Part shown: positions 8,697 through 17,646 of the stretch, piece by piece
Position numbering within the stretch: the stretch's first letter is position 1
Layout: every line of letters begins with the position of its first letter
NCBI GenBank assembly: GCA_003129525.1
Contig: CP029329.1
Location: forward strand, 1,903,501-1,967,500
Reading direction: 5' to 3'
DNA from: Clostridium beijerinckii
GTDB taxonomy: Bacteria > Bacillota > Clostridia > Clostridiales > Clostridiaceae
Length of the DNA stretch: 64,000 nt
Notes under the pieces: model-generated
Told to the model about the DNA's origin: nothing
Database searches by the model: none
Seen by the model: the letters and a program-made list of their open reading frames with translations, nothing else
Made by a program: the position numbers and the translations under genes

Positions 8697-9836
8697 ATGA
8701 AGAAACCCATCATCAACAAGAATTCTTATAGGAGTAGAAATAAATCATTGTCTCACAGAAAATGGAGTTTGTATCATCTGTTACTACTAATGGTGATGTC
8801 ACTTCTATCTGGATGTAGTACAGGTTCCGAGTCTGTGAGTTCATCTGAAGAAAATGTTGTACAAGAGAAAGTTGTGTCAGAAAGCGCAGATGTTCAGAAA
8901 AATACAAAGGAGAATAATGTAATGAAAGCAATCAAAGATACTGGAGCACCGGGAATTCGATCTAAGGATATTCCATTTTCTTATAATGCAATGTCTGTTA
9001 AGACGGAAGAACCAGATAATGCTTCTGATACTGTTCTTACGGTAAAAGCAGATGCGAAAAACAGTCAGCGTTTATATCTTTGGGAAGAAGGAAATGTGCC
9101 GGCAGTAACAAAATACACAGAAAACCTTGGAAATTATTTTGATAATCCGGATTTTCGTCCGTATCTCACTTCTATTCTTGTTCCAGAAGGAACAGAGATC
9201 AAAGGCGCAATGTTACTCTGTGCTGGAGGAGCATTTGCATTTCGTGGTAATCTGACGGATACAGTCCCAGTGGCAGAGGAACTGGCAAAACTGGGCTTCC
9301 AGTGCTTTGTGGTAGATTATCGCTTACGTCCATATACGCAGGAGGAAGGTGCTCTGGATTTGGGAAGGGCAGTTCGTTTTGTAAGAAAGAATGCTGATAT
9401 TTACGGAATTGACTCAGCTGATATTGGAGTTATGGGTTTCTCAGCAGGTGGCATACAGGTAGGCGAACTGTTGCTTAACTATGATGGACTTATCAATGGA
9501 ACTGCACTTGATTCGGCTTATAAGACAGATGAATTAGATGAAATCACTGCTGATGCATCTGCTGCAGGAATGATTTATTCCTTTTATGGACGCCTAAGTG
9601 TTGCGTCTAAAGATGTAGAAAAGCTTGCTACATCAAATTTGCCACCTACGTATTTTTGTTATGGTACGGGTGACCCGTTTGTAAGTGAATTTGAAGCTAA
9701 TATTTTTGCGTTGGAACAAGCTGGTGTGCCGGTAAGATATCAGGTACTGCAAAACACACCTCACGGATTTGGACCTTATGGCGGATGGATTCCACAGTAT
9801 GCAGAATGGCTGACAGAGGTATTTGCAGGAAATTAG
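8697..9836 (+). CDS. Alpha/beta hydrolase lipoprotein
   Basis: A secreted esterase-like lipoprotein of 379 residues. A long basic n-region, the hydrophobic segment LYHLLLLMVMSLL and the lipobox LSGC target it to the outer face of the membrane. The hydrolase domain shows LLCAGGAFAFRGN (oxyanion hole), VMGFSAGGIQ (nucleophilic Ser), YGTGDPFVSEF (Asp) and NTPHGFGPYG (His). GGAGGGAAG precedes the ATG. An internal ATG at 8922, just after the linker, has AAAGGAG nine bases upstream and could yield a cytosolic form, exactly as in the paralogue at 3174. Fold is close to BD-FAE/acetyl-xylan esterases; substrate unknown. Confidence 0.88.
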   Translation: MKKPIINKNSYRSRNKSLSHRKWSLYHLLLLMVMSLLSGCSTGSESVSSSEENVVQEKVVSESADVQKNTKENNVMKAIKDTGAPGIRSKDIPFSYNAMSVKTEEPDNASDTVLTVKADAKNSQRLYLWEEGNVPAVTKYTENLGNYFDNPDFRPYLTSILVPEGTEIKGAMLLCAGGAFAFRGNLTDTVPVAEELAKLGFQCFVVDYRLRPYTQEEGALDLGRAVRFVRKNADIYGIDSADIGVMGFSAGGIQVGELLLNYDGLINGTALDSAYKTDELDEITADASAAGMIYSFYGRLSVASKDVEKLATSNLPPTYFCYGTGDPFVSEFEANIFALEQAGVPVRYQVLQNTPHGFGPYGGWIPQYAEWLTEVFAGN

Positions 9837-9860
9837 CAATTAATACTTAGCAGTTACTTA

Positions 9861-9957
9861 TATGGGATTCAGATGTGTGTTGGCTCCTGCACAAGTGCAC
9901 ACCATTCGAGAATGCATTGAATATTGTGTAGAAATTTACAAAGAATCGTACAAATAA
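9861..9957 (+). pseudogene. C-terminal gene remnant
   Basis: About 31 codons (MGFRCVLAPAQVHTIRECIE, then YCVEIYKESYK and stop) look like the tail of a protein but have no ribosome site. I do not recognise it. It sits between the lipoprotein esterase and the next terminator. Confidence 0.25.
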
Positions 9958-9978
9958 AAAATAGTAAAAAAGGTCGTG

Positions 9979-10020
9979 CCTGTGTAGTTGCCATAGTAGA
10001 GTGGTATCTTCACAGGTTTT
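9979..10020 (+). terminator. Rho-independent terminator
   Basis: CCTGTG and CACAGG form the outer stem, with an inner CCATA/TGGTAT pairing, followed by TTTTTG. It separates the esterase at 8697 from the hydrolase at 10064. Confidence 0.65.
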
Positions 10021-10063
10021 TGTCTAAAATACATAAACGTTCATCGTCAGAAAGTGAGGTAGT

Positions 10064-10966
10064 ATGGAAAATAGAAAAGTTATTTTGATTGTAATATTAC
10101 TCCTTTTAGGCTTCATAGGTGTGGGATGCTTGTTTTTATTTCATGATTCACGAAATAAAACTAATGATAATGTTAGCAGTGAAAATAGAAAGGAAGACAA
10201 TAAAGAACTCGCAAGTGAAGAAAAAAATCTCGAAGAGGAAGTTAATACGGAAGGAGTAGAAAAGTACAAAAATTTCTTACTAAATAATGTACTTCATTCG
10301 CAAACAAATGGTGATATTCATTATAACGTGTATATTCCTGAAAGCTATGATGGAAGCGAGCCATATGCATTGTATTTGACACTTCCTGGTTATGAAGGAT
10401 TATATTTTCAAGGTGTTGGTGTAAATCTGCGTGCGGAGAAATTTGGATTCGAGGCACAAAAATATAATTCGAATATGATTATTGTTGCACCCCAACTTGA
10501 AGACTGGGGTGAGAGATCAGCTGATCAGACAATTGCGTTAGTAGAATATTTTCTTAGTAATTACAATATTGATCGAACAAAAGTATATGCCAACGGTTAT
10601 TCAGGAGGTGGAGAAACCATGTCTATCGTGTTAGGAAAAAGACCGGATTTATTTACAGCATATCTGCATTGTAGTTCTAAATGGGATGGAGCTTATGAAC
10701 CAGTCGTTGATAAACATATTCCGGTATATTTTGCAGTAGGTGAGAACGATGATTATTATGGTTCAGGGCCAACAAAAGAGGCATATCAGAAACTGCATGA
10801 ATTATATGAAGCACAGGGAATGACAGAAGAAGAAATCAATCGGTTGTTAGTACTTGATGTGAAAAATCATGATTATTTTGTACAAAGGGGAGCTAAGGAT
10901 GAACATGGTGGCGGTGCACTGTTTGCCTATGACAAAGATATCATGGAATGGCTGTTAAAAAAATAG
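10064..10966 (+). CDS. Membrane-anchored alpha/beta hydrolase (carboxylesterase/phospholipase type)
   Basis: A 300-residue hydrolase with an N-terminal hydrophobic anchor (ILIVILLLLGFIGVGCLFLF) that includes a possible lipobox GVGC. A Glu/Lys-rich linker follows, then the catalytic domain: YALYLTLPGYEGL, YANGYSGGGETMSIVLG (nucleophilic Ser), VYFAVGENDDYYG (Asp) and VKNHDYFVQ (His). It resembles the carboxylesterase/polyhydroxybutyrate-depolymerase-like group and is not closely similar to the two esterases upstream. The ATG lies after a GTGAGG ribosome site. A terminator and the P2 promoter follow. Confidence 0.82.
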   Translation: MENRKVILIVILLLLGFIGVGCLFLFHDSRNKTNDNVSSENRKEDNKELASEEKNLEEEVNTEGVEKYKNFLLNNVLHSQTNGDIHYNVYIPESYDGSEPYALYLTLPGYEGLYFQGVGVNLRAEKFGFEAQKYNSNMIIVAPQLEDWGERSADQTIALVEYFLSNYNIDRTKVYANGYSGGGETMSIVLGKRPDLFTAYLHCSSKWDGAYEPVVDKHIPVYFAVGENDDYYGSGPTKEAYQKLHELYEAQGMTEEEINRLLVLDVKNHDYFVQRGAKDEHGGGALFAYDKDIMEWLLKK

Positions 10967-10973
10967 ATTTTTA

Positions 10974-11006
10974 AAATTCACGATGTAATTGCTTCGTGGA
11001 TTTTTT
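10974..11006 (+). terminator. Rho-independent terminator
   Basis: AAAATTCACG pairs with CGTGGATTTTTT across a short loop; it lies directly after the hydrolase stop and before promoter P2. A decayed version of the same hairpin, with a broken right arm, lies at about 11216-11258. Confidence 0.75.
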
Positions 11007-11024
11007 GTTCATAAAATGAGTTGC

Positions 11025-11088
11025 AACCTTTGGGTTTATACTGAAGAACTTATTAAAACTTCTGTTAATTCTCGAATCTATTTATAAT
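11025..11088 (+). promoter_or_regulatory. LysR-regulon-type promoter P2
   Basis: AACCTTTGGGTT (11025-11036), 23 bp, TTCTGT (11060-11065), 17 bp, TATAAT (11083-11088). The following leader also matches P1 (AACTAGTGA ... AATAGTTAAC), so the promoter and leader were duplicated as a block. It faces the flavodoxin at 11315 across about 225 bp with no gene. Confidence 0.75.
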
Positions 11089-11314
11089 AAAAATGTAAAG
11101 ATATAACTAGTGACGAGCCAGTAAAATAGTTAACATTATTATTAAATACGATTCCACGCAATACTGAAATTAGGGATAAATATTTTAAAAGAATAACCGT
11201 TTAAAAAATAAATCAAATAAAAAGTCCACGTTGTAATTTGTTTCCTAGATTTTTTAGGGAGACTTAAGGATGAAAGAATGATTTGTTAGATAATAAAGGA
11301 GTGTGTTAAATTAT

Positions 11315-12076
11315 ATGAAAAAATTATTTACTTTTATGATTACCTGTGTTCTTCTATTCAGTTTTGGTGGGTGCAGCAAAACAGGTACGTCCTCTACTGA
11401 CAATTTGAAGTCTGATTCCTCTGATACCGCAAAGCAAGGCACAGATAGTGTTTCCAGCCAAAGTGAAGCATCTAAGGAATCTGCTTCGTCTAGTAAACCT
11501 AATGCCCCTACTGAGAAAGGCTCAAAAACACTTGTTGTTTATTTTTCTATGCCAGAAACCACAGATCCGAATAATATGACCAAGGCGGAAGACGATAGTA
11601 CTGTGGTCATTGATGGAAAGGTTTTGGGAAATACACAGTATATGGCTTACGTGATTCAGGAGAATACAGGTGCAGATATTTTCCGTATTGAGCCTGAGAC
11701 ACCTTATCCCACTGATCACACCAATCTTGTAGACTTAGCAGCAGAAGAGCAGAAAAAAAATGCGCGTCCTGTAATTAAATCTCATATTGACAATATAGAA
11801 CAGTATGACACCATTTTCTTGGGTTATCCCAATTGGTGGGGGGATATGCCAATGATTCTATACTCTTTTCTTGACGAATATGACTTGTCCGGTAAAACGG
11901 TTATTCCATTTAATAGCCATGGAGGCAGTGGTTTCTCAAATACCATCAGTAGTATTGCGAAGCTTGAACCTAATGCAACGGTAAATAAGAAAGGATATAC
12001 GGTATCAAGAAACAAAGTTGAGGAGGATGCACCAAATATTATTTCATGGATAAATGATTTAGGATATGCAAAATAA
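11315..12076 (+). CDS. Flavodoxin-like lipoprotein (copy 3)
   Basis: A 253-residue exported flavodoxin. The signal peptide ends in the lipobox FGGC; a Ser/Thr/Lys-rich linker of about 50 residues follows, then the flavodoxin domain (TLVVYFSMPETTDP). It carries the long insertion after the first strand, and the phosphate-loop G-N-T is kept as LGNTQYMA. FLGYPNWWGDMPMILYSFLD, IPFNSHGGSGFSNT and the C-terminus match its paralogues. The ATG at 11315 fits the signal peptide; AAAGGAG lies 13 bases upstream, a little far. A structured repeat begins just after the stop. Confidence 0.88.
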   Translation: MKKLFTFMITCVLLFSFGGCSKTGTSSTDNLKSDSSDTAKQGTDSVSSQSEASKESASSSKPNAPTEKGSKTLVVYFSMPETTDPNNMTKAEDDSTVVIDGKVLGNTQYMAYVIQENTGADIFRIEPETPYPTDHTNLVDLAAEEQKKNARPVIKSHIDNIEQYDTIFLGYPNWWGDMPMILYSFLDEYDLSGKTVIPFNSHGGSGFSNTISSIAKLEPNATVNKKGYTVSRNKVEEDAPNIISWINDLGYAK

Positions 12077-12081
12077 CCAGT

Positions 12082-12210
12082 ATCAAGTGAAACTTGATTC
12101 AGGTGGAGTTTGATCTCCATCTGAATCTTAGTTGAACTTATCTAGGGTCGTGCCACTGTTATCTCCCACCTTAGAGGATGGGAGTGTTACAGTGGCTAGA
12201 CATCAGATAA
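12082..12210 (+). ncRNA. Structured RNA-like repeat, copy B
   Basis: Starts five bases after the flavodoxin stop. The ATCAAG hairpin and the GGAG/CTCC-extended CATCTGA hairpin match copy A, as does CTTAGTTGAACTTAT. The 3' half folds as CCACTGT...ACAGTGG with an inner CTCCCA...GGGAG, and TTATCT near the middle can pair with the terminal AGATAA. Stem bases differ from copy A while pairing is mostly kept. Confidence 0.6.
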
Positions 12211-12265
12211 AGAGAGAAAAATTCATGTTTAAAGTAATAACTATAAAAAAGAGAGGAAGATAACA

Positions 12266-13231
12266 ATGAAAAAACGCAAATTGGGAAGTAGTGGTATTGA
12301 GATATCAGCAATTGGACTAGGATGTATGGGAATGGATCATGCTTATGGAAAACCAGCAGATCGTGCAGAGATGATTCAATTAATTCGCAAGGCAGTTGAA
12401 TTAGGGTGTAATTTCTTTGATACAGCTGTTGTTTATGGTGAATCTAATGAAGAGTTATTAGGTGAAGCATTAGCTCCAGTGAGAGAGAAAGTTATAATTG
12501 CTACAAAATTTGGTATTACCGGTCAAGAAATTGTTGATGAAAAACCTCAAAATATCTTAGATAGTAGACCTGAATCTATTAGAGAACAAGTAAAAGGGTC
12601 TTTAAAAAGATTAAAGGTTGATTGTATTGATTTATATTATCAACATAGAGTTGATCCAAGAGTTGAACCTGAAGTTGTCGCGGGTGTAATGAAAGAATTA
12701 ATGTCTGAAGGAAAAATCAAAACATGGGGATTATCAAATGCACCGATTGATTATATGAAGCGTGCTCATGGAGTATGTCCGTTATCAGCTATTGAGAATC
12801 AATATTCAATGGTGTGGAGAGAACCAGAAAAAGAATTGTTTGATTTATGTGAAGAATTAGGTATTTCATTTGTTGCTTATAGTCCTTTAGGTAATGGATT
12901 CTTAAGTGGTAAGTATACAAAGAATACAAAATATCAAGAAGGTGACTTCAGAAGTTTCATGGGAAGATTTAAACCTGAAGTTATGGAACACAATCAAGCA
13001 TTATTAGATTTAATAGCAGAAGTCGCTGAAAGTAAAAATGCAACATCAGCACAAATCGTATTAGCTTGGGAATTGGCTCAAAAACCTTATATTATTCCGA
13101 TTCCTGGTACAACAAAAATGCATAGGTTAGAAGAAAATCTGGGAGCTGATAATATAACATTAACGGAGAAAGAATTAGCTAGTATCAATGAAGCTTTGTC
13201 AAAAGTTGATATAGATGAAACACATTTTTAA
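12266..13231 (+). CDS. Aldo/keto reductase (AKR13/YakC-like)
   Basis: A complete 321-residue aldo/keto reductase. MKKRKLGSSGIEISAIGLGC opens the barrel; [19 protein letters not shown] gives the catalytic Asp and Tyr, IIATKFG the Lys and LYYQHRVDP the His. PIPGTTKMHRLEENLGA binds NADP(H). It reduces carbonyl compounds; substrate unknown. Roughly 60 percent like the copy at 27300. GAGAGGAAG precedes the ATG. Codons favour TTA and AGA a little more than in the neighbouring genes. It follows structured repeat B and precedes promoter P3, so it seems an independent unit. Confidence 0.92.
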   Translation: MKKRKLGSSGIEISAIGLGCMGMDHAYGKPADRAEMIQLIRKAVELGCNFFDTAVVYGESNEELLGEALAPVREKVIIATKFGITGQEIVDEKPQNILDSRPESIREQVKGSLKRLKVDCIDLYYQHRVDPRVEPEVVAGVMKELMSEGKIKTWGLSNAPIDYMKRAHGVCPLSAIENQYSMVWREPEKELFDLCEELGISFVAYSPLGNGFLSGKYTKNTKYQEGDFRSFMGRFKPEVMEHNQALLDLIAEVAESKNATSAQIVLAWELAQKPYIIPIPGTTKMHRLEENLGADNITLTEKELASINEALSKVDIDETHF

Positions 13232-13308
13232 TTACAACTATTAGCAAAGGCATTCATAAAAGGAAAATGTAGGATTGTTTTTCATTAAGTTTAATCTACC
13301 ATAGTTTG

Positions 13309-13372
13309 AATCTTTGGCTTGAAACTGATGAACGTATTGAGACTTCTATAAGGACGTAGCTTTTTCTATAAT
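13309..13372 (+). promoter_or_regulatory. LysR-regulon-type promoter P3 (diverged)
   Basis: The box is diverged (AATCTTTGGCTT, 13309-13320), but TTCTAT (13344-13349) follows after exactly 23 bp and TATAAT (13367-13372) after exactly 17 bp, and the intervening ACTGATGAACGTATTGAGAC aligns with the other promoters. It faces the gene at 13428. Confidence 0.65.
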
Positions 13373-13427
13373 GAAGCTGCAATTAAAATTCTATGGTTTA
13401 ATTTTTTATTGAGAAAGGAAGAAGAAA

Positions 13428-14195
13428 ATGAAAAAAATAATAGTAATGATCTTATCGATTTCACTGCTTGTTTCAGTGAGTGGATTTTCAGGAAAAGCAA
13501 CAGCAGCAGAAGTAAACAAAAATTCACAAGCACAAGCCACAAATAACCAAAGTTTGAGTATCAAGCAACAGAGTATAGTTCCAATCGCAGCGTTCACTGC
13601 AAATGGTGATTTAGAGAAGCTGAAGATAGCTTTGAACGAAGGGTTGGATTCTGGTTTAACTGTTAATGAAATCAAGGAAATTTTAGTGCAGATGTATGCA
13701 TATGCGGGATTCCCTCGTAGTCTGAATGGTATTAGTACATTTAGGAGCGTTATGGAAGAACGCGAGCAAAAAGGAATAAAGGATGAGGTTGGCAAGGAAG
13801 CAAGCCCATTACCTGCCAATAAGAGCAGTGTAGAACTTGGAACTGAAATTCAGACTAGTCTGACAGGAATGCCTGCCAGTGGTGGAAATACTTTTGTTCC
13901 AGTTATAGATGATTTTTTTAAAGGGCATCTTTTCGGGGATATATTCGGACGAGATATACTAGATTTCCAAAGCAGAGAGATAGCTACCATTTCCGCGCTA
14001 TCAAGTATTGAGGGCGTCAACCCACAGCTACAGGGTCATTTTAACGTTGGGTTTAATGTAGGATTGACTGAGGCACAGATGAGAAGCATAATATCTGTAC
14101 TCGAAGCAAAAGTTGGCAAGAAACAGGCTGATAATGCGAGTGGAGTACTAAATAATGTTTTAATTAGCAGAGCAGCTAATGCTACAAATAAATAA
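13428..14195 (+). CDS. Secreted carboxymuconolactone decarboxylase-like protein
   Basis: A 255-residue protein with two AhpD/carboxymuconolactone-decarboxylase-like helical domains. The Sec signal (IIVMILSISLLVSVSGF) ends near ATA-AE and has no lipobox. Domain 1 includes IPIAAFTANGDL-like IVPIAAFTANGDLEKL and EIKEILVQMYAYAGFPRSLN; domain 2 includes REIATISALSSIEGVNPQLQ and HFNVGFNVGLTEAQ. Neither domain shows the Cys-x-x-Cys pair of peroxidase-type AhpD, so peroxidase activity is unlikely. Such proteins often sit with cupins and flavoproteins, as here (cupin at 14299). P3 lies upstream. Confidence 0.87.
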   Translation: MKKIIVMILSISLLVSVSGFSGKATAAEVNKNSQAQATNNQSLSIKQQSIVPIAAFTANGDLEKLKIALNEGLDSGLTVNEIKEILVQMYAYAGFPRSLNGISTFRSVMEEREQKGIKDEVGKEASPLPANKSSVELGTEIQTSLTGMPASGGNTFVPVIDDFFKGHLFGDIFGRDILDFQSREIATISALSSIEGVNPQLQGHFNVGFNVGLTEAQMRSIISVLEAKVGKKQADNASGVLNNVLISRAANATNK

Positions 14196-14298
14196 TCTAA
14201 TTCATCTAGTAATACCTAATCTGAAAAGCTTGGAAAATTAATGTTTACGAAATTCCTGTGAAAACAAATAAAATATTTATAAGAATGGAAGAAAAATT

Positions 14299-14910
14299 AT
14301 GAAGAAAATAAAAGATTTATTAGTATTAGCTATTACCCTGATAATTGCTGTTACATTAGTAGCTTGTAATAATAGCCAAAGAAGTGCAGGCAGCCAGGAA
14401 AGTGTTACACAAAAGGAAATTAAAACTACCGATACTAATGATAATGGAAATACTGAGACAGGAATAAAAGAAGCTAGTTCAACTACAAATGAGGAAAATG
14501 TGAAAGATTTAAGTGAAGGTGTAATTTTCCCAAAAGGTCAAAAAAATACTGATACGGAACATTTTGCTGGGGAAGAATGGGTTGAAATGCTGGTACCTAA
14601 TGATGAAAATTTTAATTGCCCTACATTTAATGTAACTTTTAAACCAGGTGGAAGAAATAGTTGGCATAAACATCCAGGTGGTCAAATTCTGCTTGTTACT
14701 GGAGGAGAGGGATATTATCAGGAAGAAGGAAAGCCAGTACAGGTTCTTCATGCGGGGGATGTTGTAAAGATACCGCCGAATGTGAAACATTGGCATGGCG
14801 CTACACCGAATAGCTGGTTTACGCATATTGCGATGTTACCTAATATTGAAAAGGGAGGAGTCGAATGGCTAGAACCTGTAACTGATGAAGAATATAATAA
14901 TTTAACATAA
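14299..14910 (+). CDS. Cupin-domain lipoprotein
   Basis: A 203-residue lipoprotein: the signal ends in LVAC, followed by a low-complexity linker, then a single cupin domain at about residues 85-195. The metal-binding motif reads SWHKHPGGQILLVTGGEGYY (His, His, Gln and a later Glu position) with the second half PPNVKHWHGATPNSWF. Small cupins next to carboxymuconolactone-decarboxylase-like genes are common and may act on phenolic or quinone-like compounds; that role is inferred. GGAAG precedes the ATG. It lies 103 bp after its partner and is probably cotranscribed. Confidence 0.87.
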   Translation: MKKIKDLLVLAITLIIAVTLVACNNSQRSAGSQESVTQKEIKTTDTNDNGNTETGIKEASSTTNEENVKDLSEGVIFPKGQKNTDTEHFAGEEWVEMLVPNDENFNCPTFNVTFKPGGRNSWHKHPGGQILLVTGGEGYYQEEGKPVQVLHAGDVVKIPPNVKHWHGATPNSWFTHIAMLPNIEKGGVEWLEPVTDEEYNNLT

Positions 14911-14975
14911 AATTAAGGTTGATAAGGAGAAGGGGTTAGTGAAATAGAACCAATCATCTTTTTTATCTTTTTCTC

Positions 14976-15006
14976 TTGCTTTAGAGTTAACTATAAGATG
15001 TACACT
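14976..15006 (+). promoter_or_regulatory. MerR-type promoter cut off from its gene by an IS
   Basis: TTGCTT (14976-14981), 19 bp, TACACT (15001-15006), with the palindrome TAGAGTTAACTATA in the spacer. The operator matches the copy at 18198. The IS4-family element starts 31 bp after the -10, so the original downstream gene is probably the hydrolase at 16547. Confidence 0.7.
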
Positions 15007-15027
15007 AATTTTATAAATAAATAAGAA

Positions 15028-15037
15028 TTGGTGGAGG
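15028..15037 (+). repeat. Left target-site duplication of the IS4-family element
   Basis: TTGGTGGAGG occurs here and again at 16412-16421, flanking the element directly. Ten bases is usual for the IS231-like branch of IS4. Confidence 0.85.
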
Positions 15038-15091
15038 TTTTAGTGTTGCATAAAGCAACAATTTTCAATGAATAATTATTGAGTATCAAGG

Positions 15092-15121
15092 ACAACCTTC
15101 AATTATAAGAATGGAGGTTGT
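15092..15121 (+). promoter_or_regulatory. Fold-back hairpin covering the transposase ribosome site
   Basis: ACAACCT (15092-15098) pairs with AGGTTGT (15115-15121); the right arm overlaps GGAGG, the ribosome site of the transposase. Transcripts entering from outside would hide that site. This is a known way for insertion sequences to avoid activation by read-through; here it is inferred from the sequence. Confidence 0.5.
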
Positions 15122-15129
15122 TTTTGATT

Positions 15130-16230
15130 ATGGATAAACTTGCAAATAGAAGTGTGTTTAGAAAATTAATTAAACTTATTGATGGGAATATTGGAAGAAA
15201 ATTAAGAAAAGCGAATAATGAATATAAATACTCAAAGTGTTATACAGGTCGGGATCATATTCTAACAATGTTGTTTTTACAAATCTCCGGCTGTGATGGC
15301 TTAAGAGATATTAATGCTAAATATAAAAATTCATCGAAGATAAGTAAGGATTTCAACATGCCAAGTTATTCCCAAATATCTAGATTAAATAAGAGTAAGT
15401 CATCAGATTTATTTAGAAATGTTTTCGAAGAATTATTGGTAAAAGCTGATAAAGAAATGAATTCTTCAGTTAAAATAAAAAACTTTAAAGATATTAAAAT
15501 AATAGATTCATCAGTAGTTAGTATAGGTAAGGGCTTAGCCCCTGAACTCTATTATGAAGATGAAAAATCTGCTATTAGAATTAGTACTCTTTTATCATTT
15601 GGAACTAAGTTACCTGATAAAATTAGCATCCGCCCTGCTAAAGTAGGAGAACGTAGTTGTATTGACGGCTATGTTAATTCGGATAAAAATATATATTTAT
15701 TTGATAAGGGATATTTTAAGTACTCTTGGTATGATGAGATGAGTCATTATAATTATAAATTTATCACAAGACAACAAAGCAACTCTGTTACGGAGGAGTA
15801 TTTATCCATTTATACTGGAGTAGATAATCTATATGATTATATTGTTACAATGGGGTCTGATTATAGTAAAAATAAAACTAAATATAAATATAGAGAGATT
15901 CTATATTTTACTAAGGACTCCGACGAAGAATTCCGTTTAGTTACTAACATATTCGATATGCCAGCTGAAGACATAGTATCTCTCTATAAAAAGCGTTGGG
16001 ATATTGAGTTATTCTTTAAATGGATAAAACAACATCTGACCATTAAAAAATGGGTCGGAAGAACCCTTAACGCAATAACCATACAAATATATAGTGCCCT
16101 TATTATCTATATTTTATTACTTTTAATAAAATATAGATTTAAAAGTAATTTAAGCACTTTTGATGTACTCCGAAAGTTTCAGACTAATATATTAGAAAGA
16201 TATGCTCTAAGGAATATTTTGTTACTGTGA
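15130..16230 (+). CDS. IS4-family transposase (DDE)
   Basis: A 366-residue DDE transposase. The first Asp lies in KIIDSSVVSIG, the second in YLFDKGYFKY, and the Glu in YKKRWDIELFFKWIKQHL, which fits the IS4 signature Y-x2-R-x3-E-x6-K. The N-terminal region (FRKLIKLIDGN to GCDGLRDIN) matches the domain usual in this IS branch. The ATG at 15130 is chosen as the first ATG after GGAGG; a TTG at 15118 is also in frame but overlaps the ribosome site. Full length, no frameshift. Confidence 0.92.
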   Translation: MDKLANRSVFRKLIKLIDGNIGRKLRKANNEYKYSKCYTGRDHILTMLFLQISGCDGLRDINAKYKNSSKISKDFNMPSYSQISRLNKSKSSDLFRNVFEELLVKADKEMNSSVKIKNFKDIKIIDSSVVSIGKGLAPELYYEDEKSAIRISTLLSFGTKLPDKISIRPAKVGERSCIDGYVNSDKNIYLFDKGYFKYSWYDEMSHYNYKFITRQQSNSVTEEYLSIYTGVDNLYDYIVTMGSDYSKNKTKYKYREILYFTKDSDEEFRLVTNIFDMPAEDIVSLYKKRWDIELFFKWIKQHLTIKKWVGRTLNAITIQIYSALIIYILLLLIKYRFKSNLSTFDVLRKFQTNILERYALRNILLL

Positions 16231-16546
16231 CTAATTATTAAAGTTAAAATTTTCTTGAAAAACCAAGGGGTATCTTTACAATATTTTATATACATAATAT
16301 CACTTAAAAACATCTATATTACAATTTATAAAACTCCAACCAAATAAAATGTTATTGATTGGAGTTTCAAATATTATACTATAAATATTTTGTCTTTATG
16401 CAACATCAAAATTGGTGGAGGCGGCTATTTTTATCTAGAAAAATTTGAGAAGTATTGAATTTAGTTAATGTATAGAGGGTAGTAAGTAATATGGAAAAAT
16501 AACTATTCACTTATTTTGTTATGAATTGAAAATGGAGGAATTAATT

Positions 16547-17575
16547 ATGTCAAAGATGTTATATAAAGATGTATATGTTGAAGATTTACCAATAATTAAT
16601 GATAATCAATGGGGATTAGTATATCAAGGTGCTATCACCAAGAATGAATTTGGTAAAGTCAACATTCATCCAATAAGCTATGTATTAAATGGCTTGAAAA
16701 TCGCTTCTAATGTTTATACACCAGCTGATTATGATCCATCTAAGAAGTACCCTGCAATTGTGGTTGCACATCCAAATGGTGGAGTCAAGGAACAAGTCGC
16801 TGGATTATATGGTCAGTGTTTAGCTGAAAATGGCTATGTCACTATTGTTTCCGATGCTTCTTATCAAGGTGCAAGTGAAGGGCAGCCGCGTAATGTTGAT
16901 AAACCTAATTTTCGTGTGGAAGATATCCATGGTATGGCAGATATCATTTCAATCTATCCTGGTGTTGACTCAGAACGCATTGGAATATTTGGTATTTGTG
17001 GTGGAGGTGGCTACACTTTAAGAGCTACTCAAACCGACAAGCGCTTCAAAGTAGTTGTTACTTTAAGTGCGTTCAACAGTGGACTTGTTCGTCGCAATGG
17101 TTTCTTAGATTCTCAAGTAGATACTATCCAAGAACGTTTACAACAAGCTACAGCTGCTCGTGTACAAGAAGCTGTCGGTGGAGAGGTCTTATATTCAGCT
17201 GACCTATTAGATCTCACTGATGAACAGGCAAAAGCGTTACCATATGATCTTTATCGTGAGGGCTACGAATATTATGGTAAAACTCATAGACATCCAAACT
17301 CTACATTCAAATACACTTTAAGTAGTATTCTTGATTTATTTACGTTCGATGCTTCAGAGAGTATGGATCTTATTAACCAACCATTACTGATGATGGCTGG
17401 AAGCATTGCCGATACTTTCTATTTAACTGAAAAAGCATTTGCTGCAGCAACAGGTACGAACGATAAGGATTTGTTCTTCATCAAGGGAGCTACTCATATC
17501 CAAACATATTGGAAACCAGAATACGTTGCTCAAGCAGTAGAGAAAGCGGTAGATTTCTTCGATAAACGTTTCTAA
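16547..17575 (+). CDS. Dienelactone-hydrolase-like alpha/beta hydrolase
   Basis: A 342-residue cytosolic hydrolase of the YcjY/dienelactone-hydrolase-like group. [14 protein letters not shown] starts the core; the nucleophile elbow [12 protein letters not shown] carries Cys instead of Ser, as in dienelactone hydrolase; [12 protein letters not shown] supplies the Asp and [12 protein letters not shown] the His. No signal peptide. The ATG at 16547 follows TGGAGG; MEEL upstream is too close to that site. The MerR-type promoter that probably once served it lies beyond the IS at 14976. A bidirectional terminator follows. Confidence 0.88.
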   Translation: MSKMLYKDVYVEDLPIINDNQWGLVYQGAITKNEFGKVNIHPISYVLNGLKIASNVYTPADYDPSKKYPAIVVAHPNGGVKEQVAGLYGQCLAENGYVTIVSDASYQGASEGQPRNVDKPNFRVEDIHGMADIISIYPGVDSERIGIFGICGGGGYTLRATQTDKRFKVVVTLSAFNSGLVRRNGFLDSQVDTIQERLQQATAARVQEAVGGEVLYSADLLDLTDEQAKALPYDLYREGYEYYGKTHRHPNSTFKYTLSSILDLFTFDASESMDLINQPLLMMAGSIADTFYLTEKAFAAATGTNDKDLFFIKGATHIQTYWKPEYVAQAVEKAVDFFDKRF

Positions 17576-17646
17576 TCAATACAACAATAAATGGATTATT
17601 TAATATAAAAAAGAAAATTAATAAAGTTTAATTTAGATATAAATAA

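Larger units (their letters stand above)
15038..16411 (+). mobile_element. IS4-family insertion sequence, complete
   Basis: A 1374-bp element with 18-bp inverted ends (TTTTAGTGTTGCATAAAG left; the right end read inward is TTTTGATGTTGCATAAAG, 16 of 18 matching), one transposase and a 10-bp target duplication at 15028 and 16412. A hairpin-type terminator (AAACTCCAA/TTGGAGTTT, 16334-16370) follows the transposase. Nothing is truncated, so it may be active. Confidence 0.9.
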
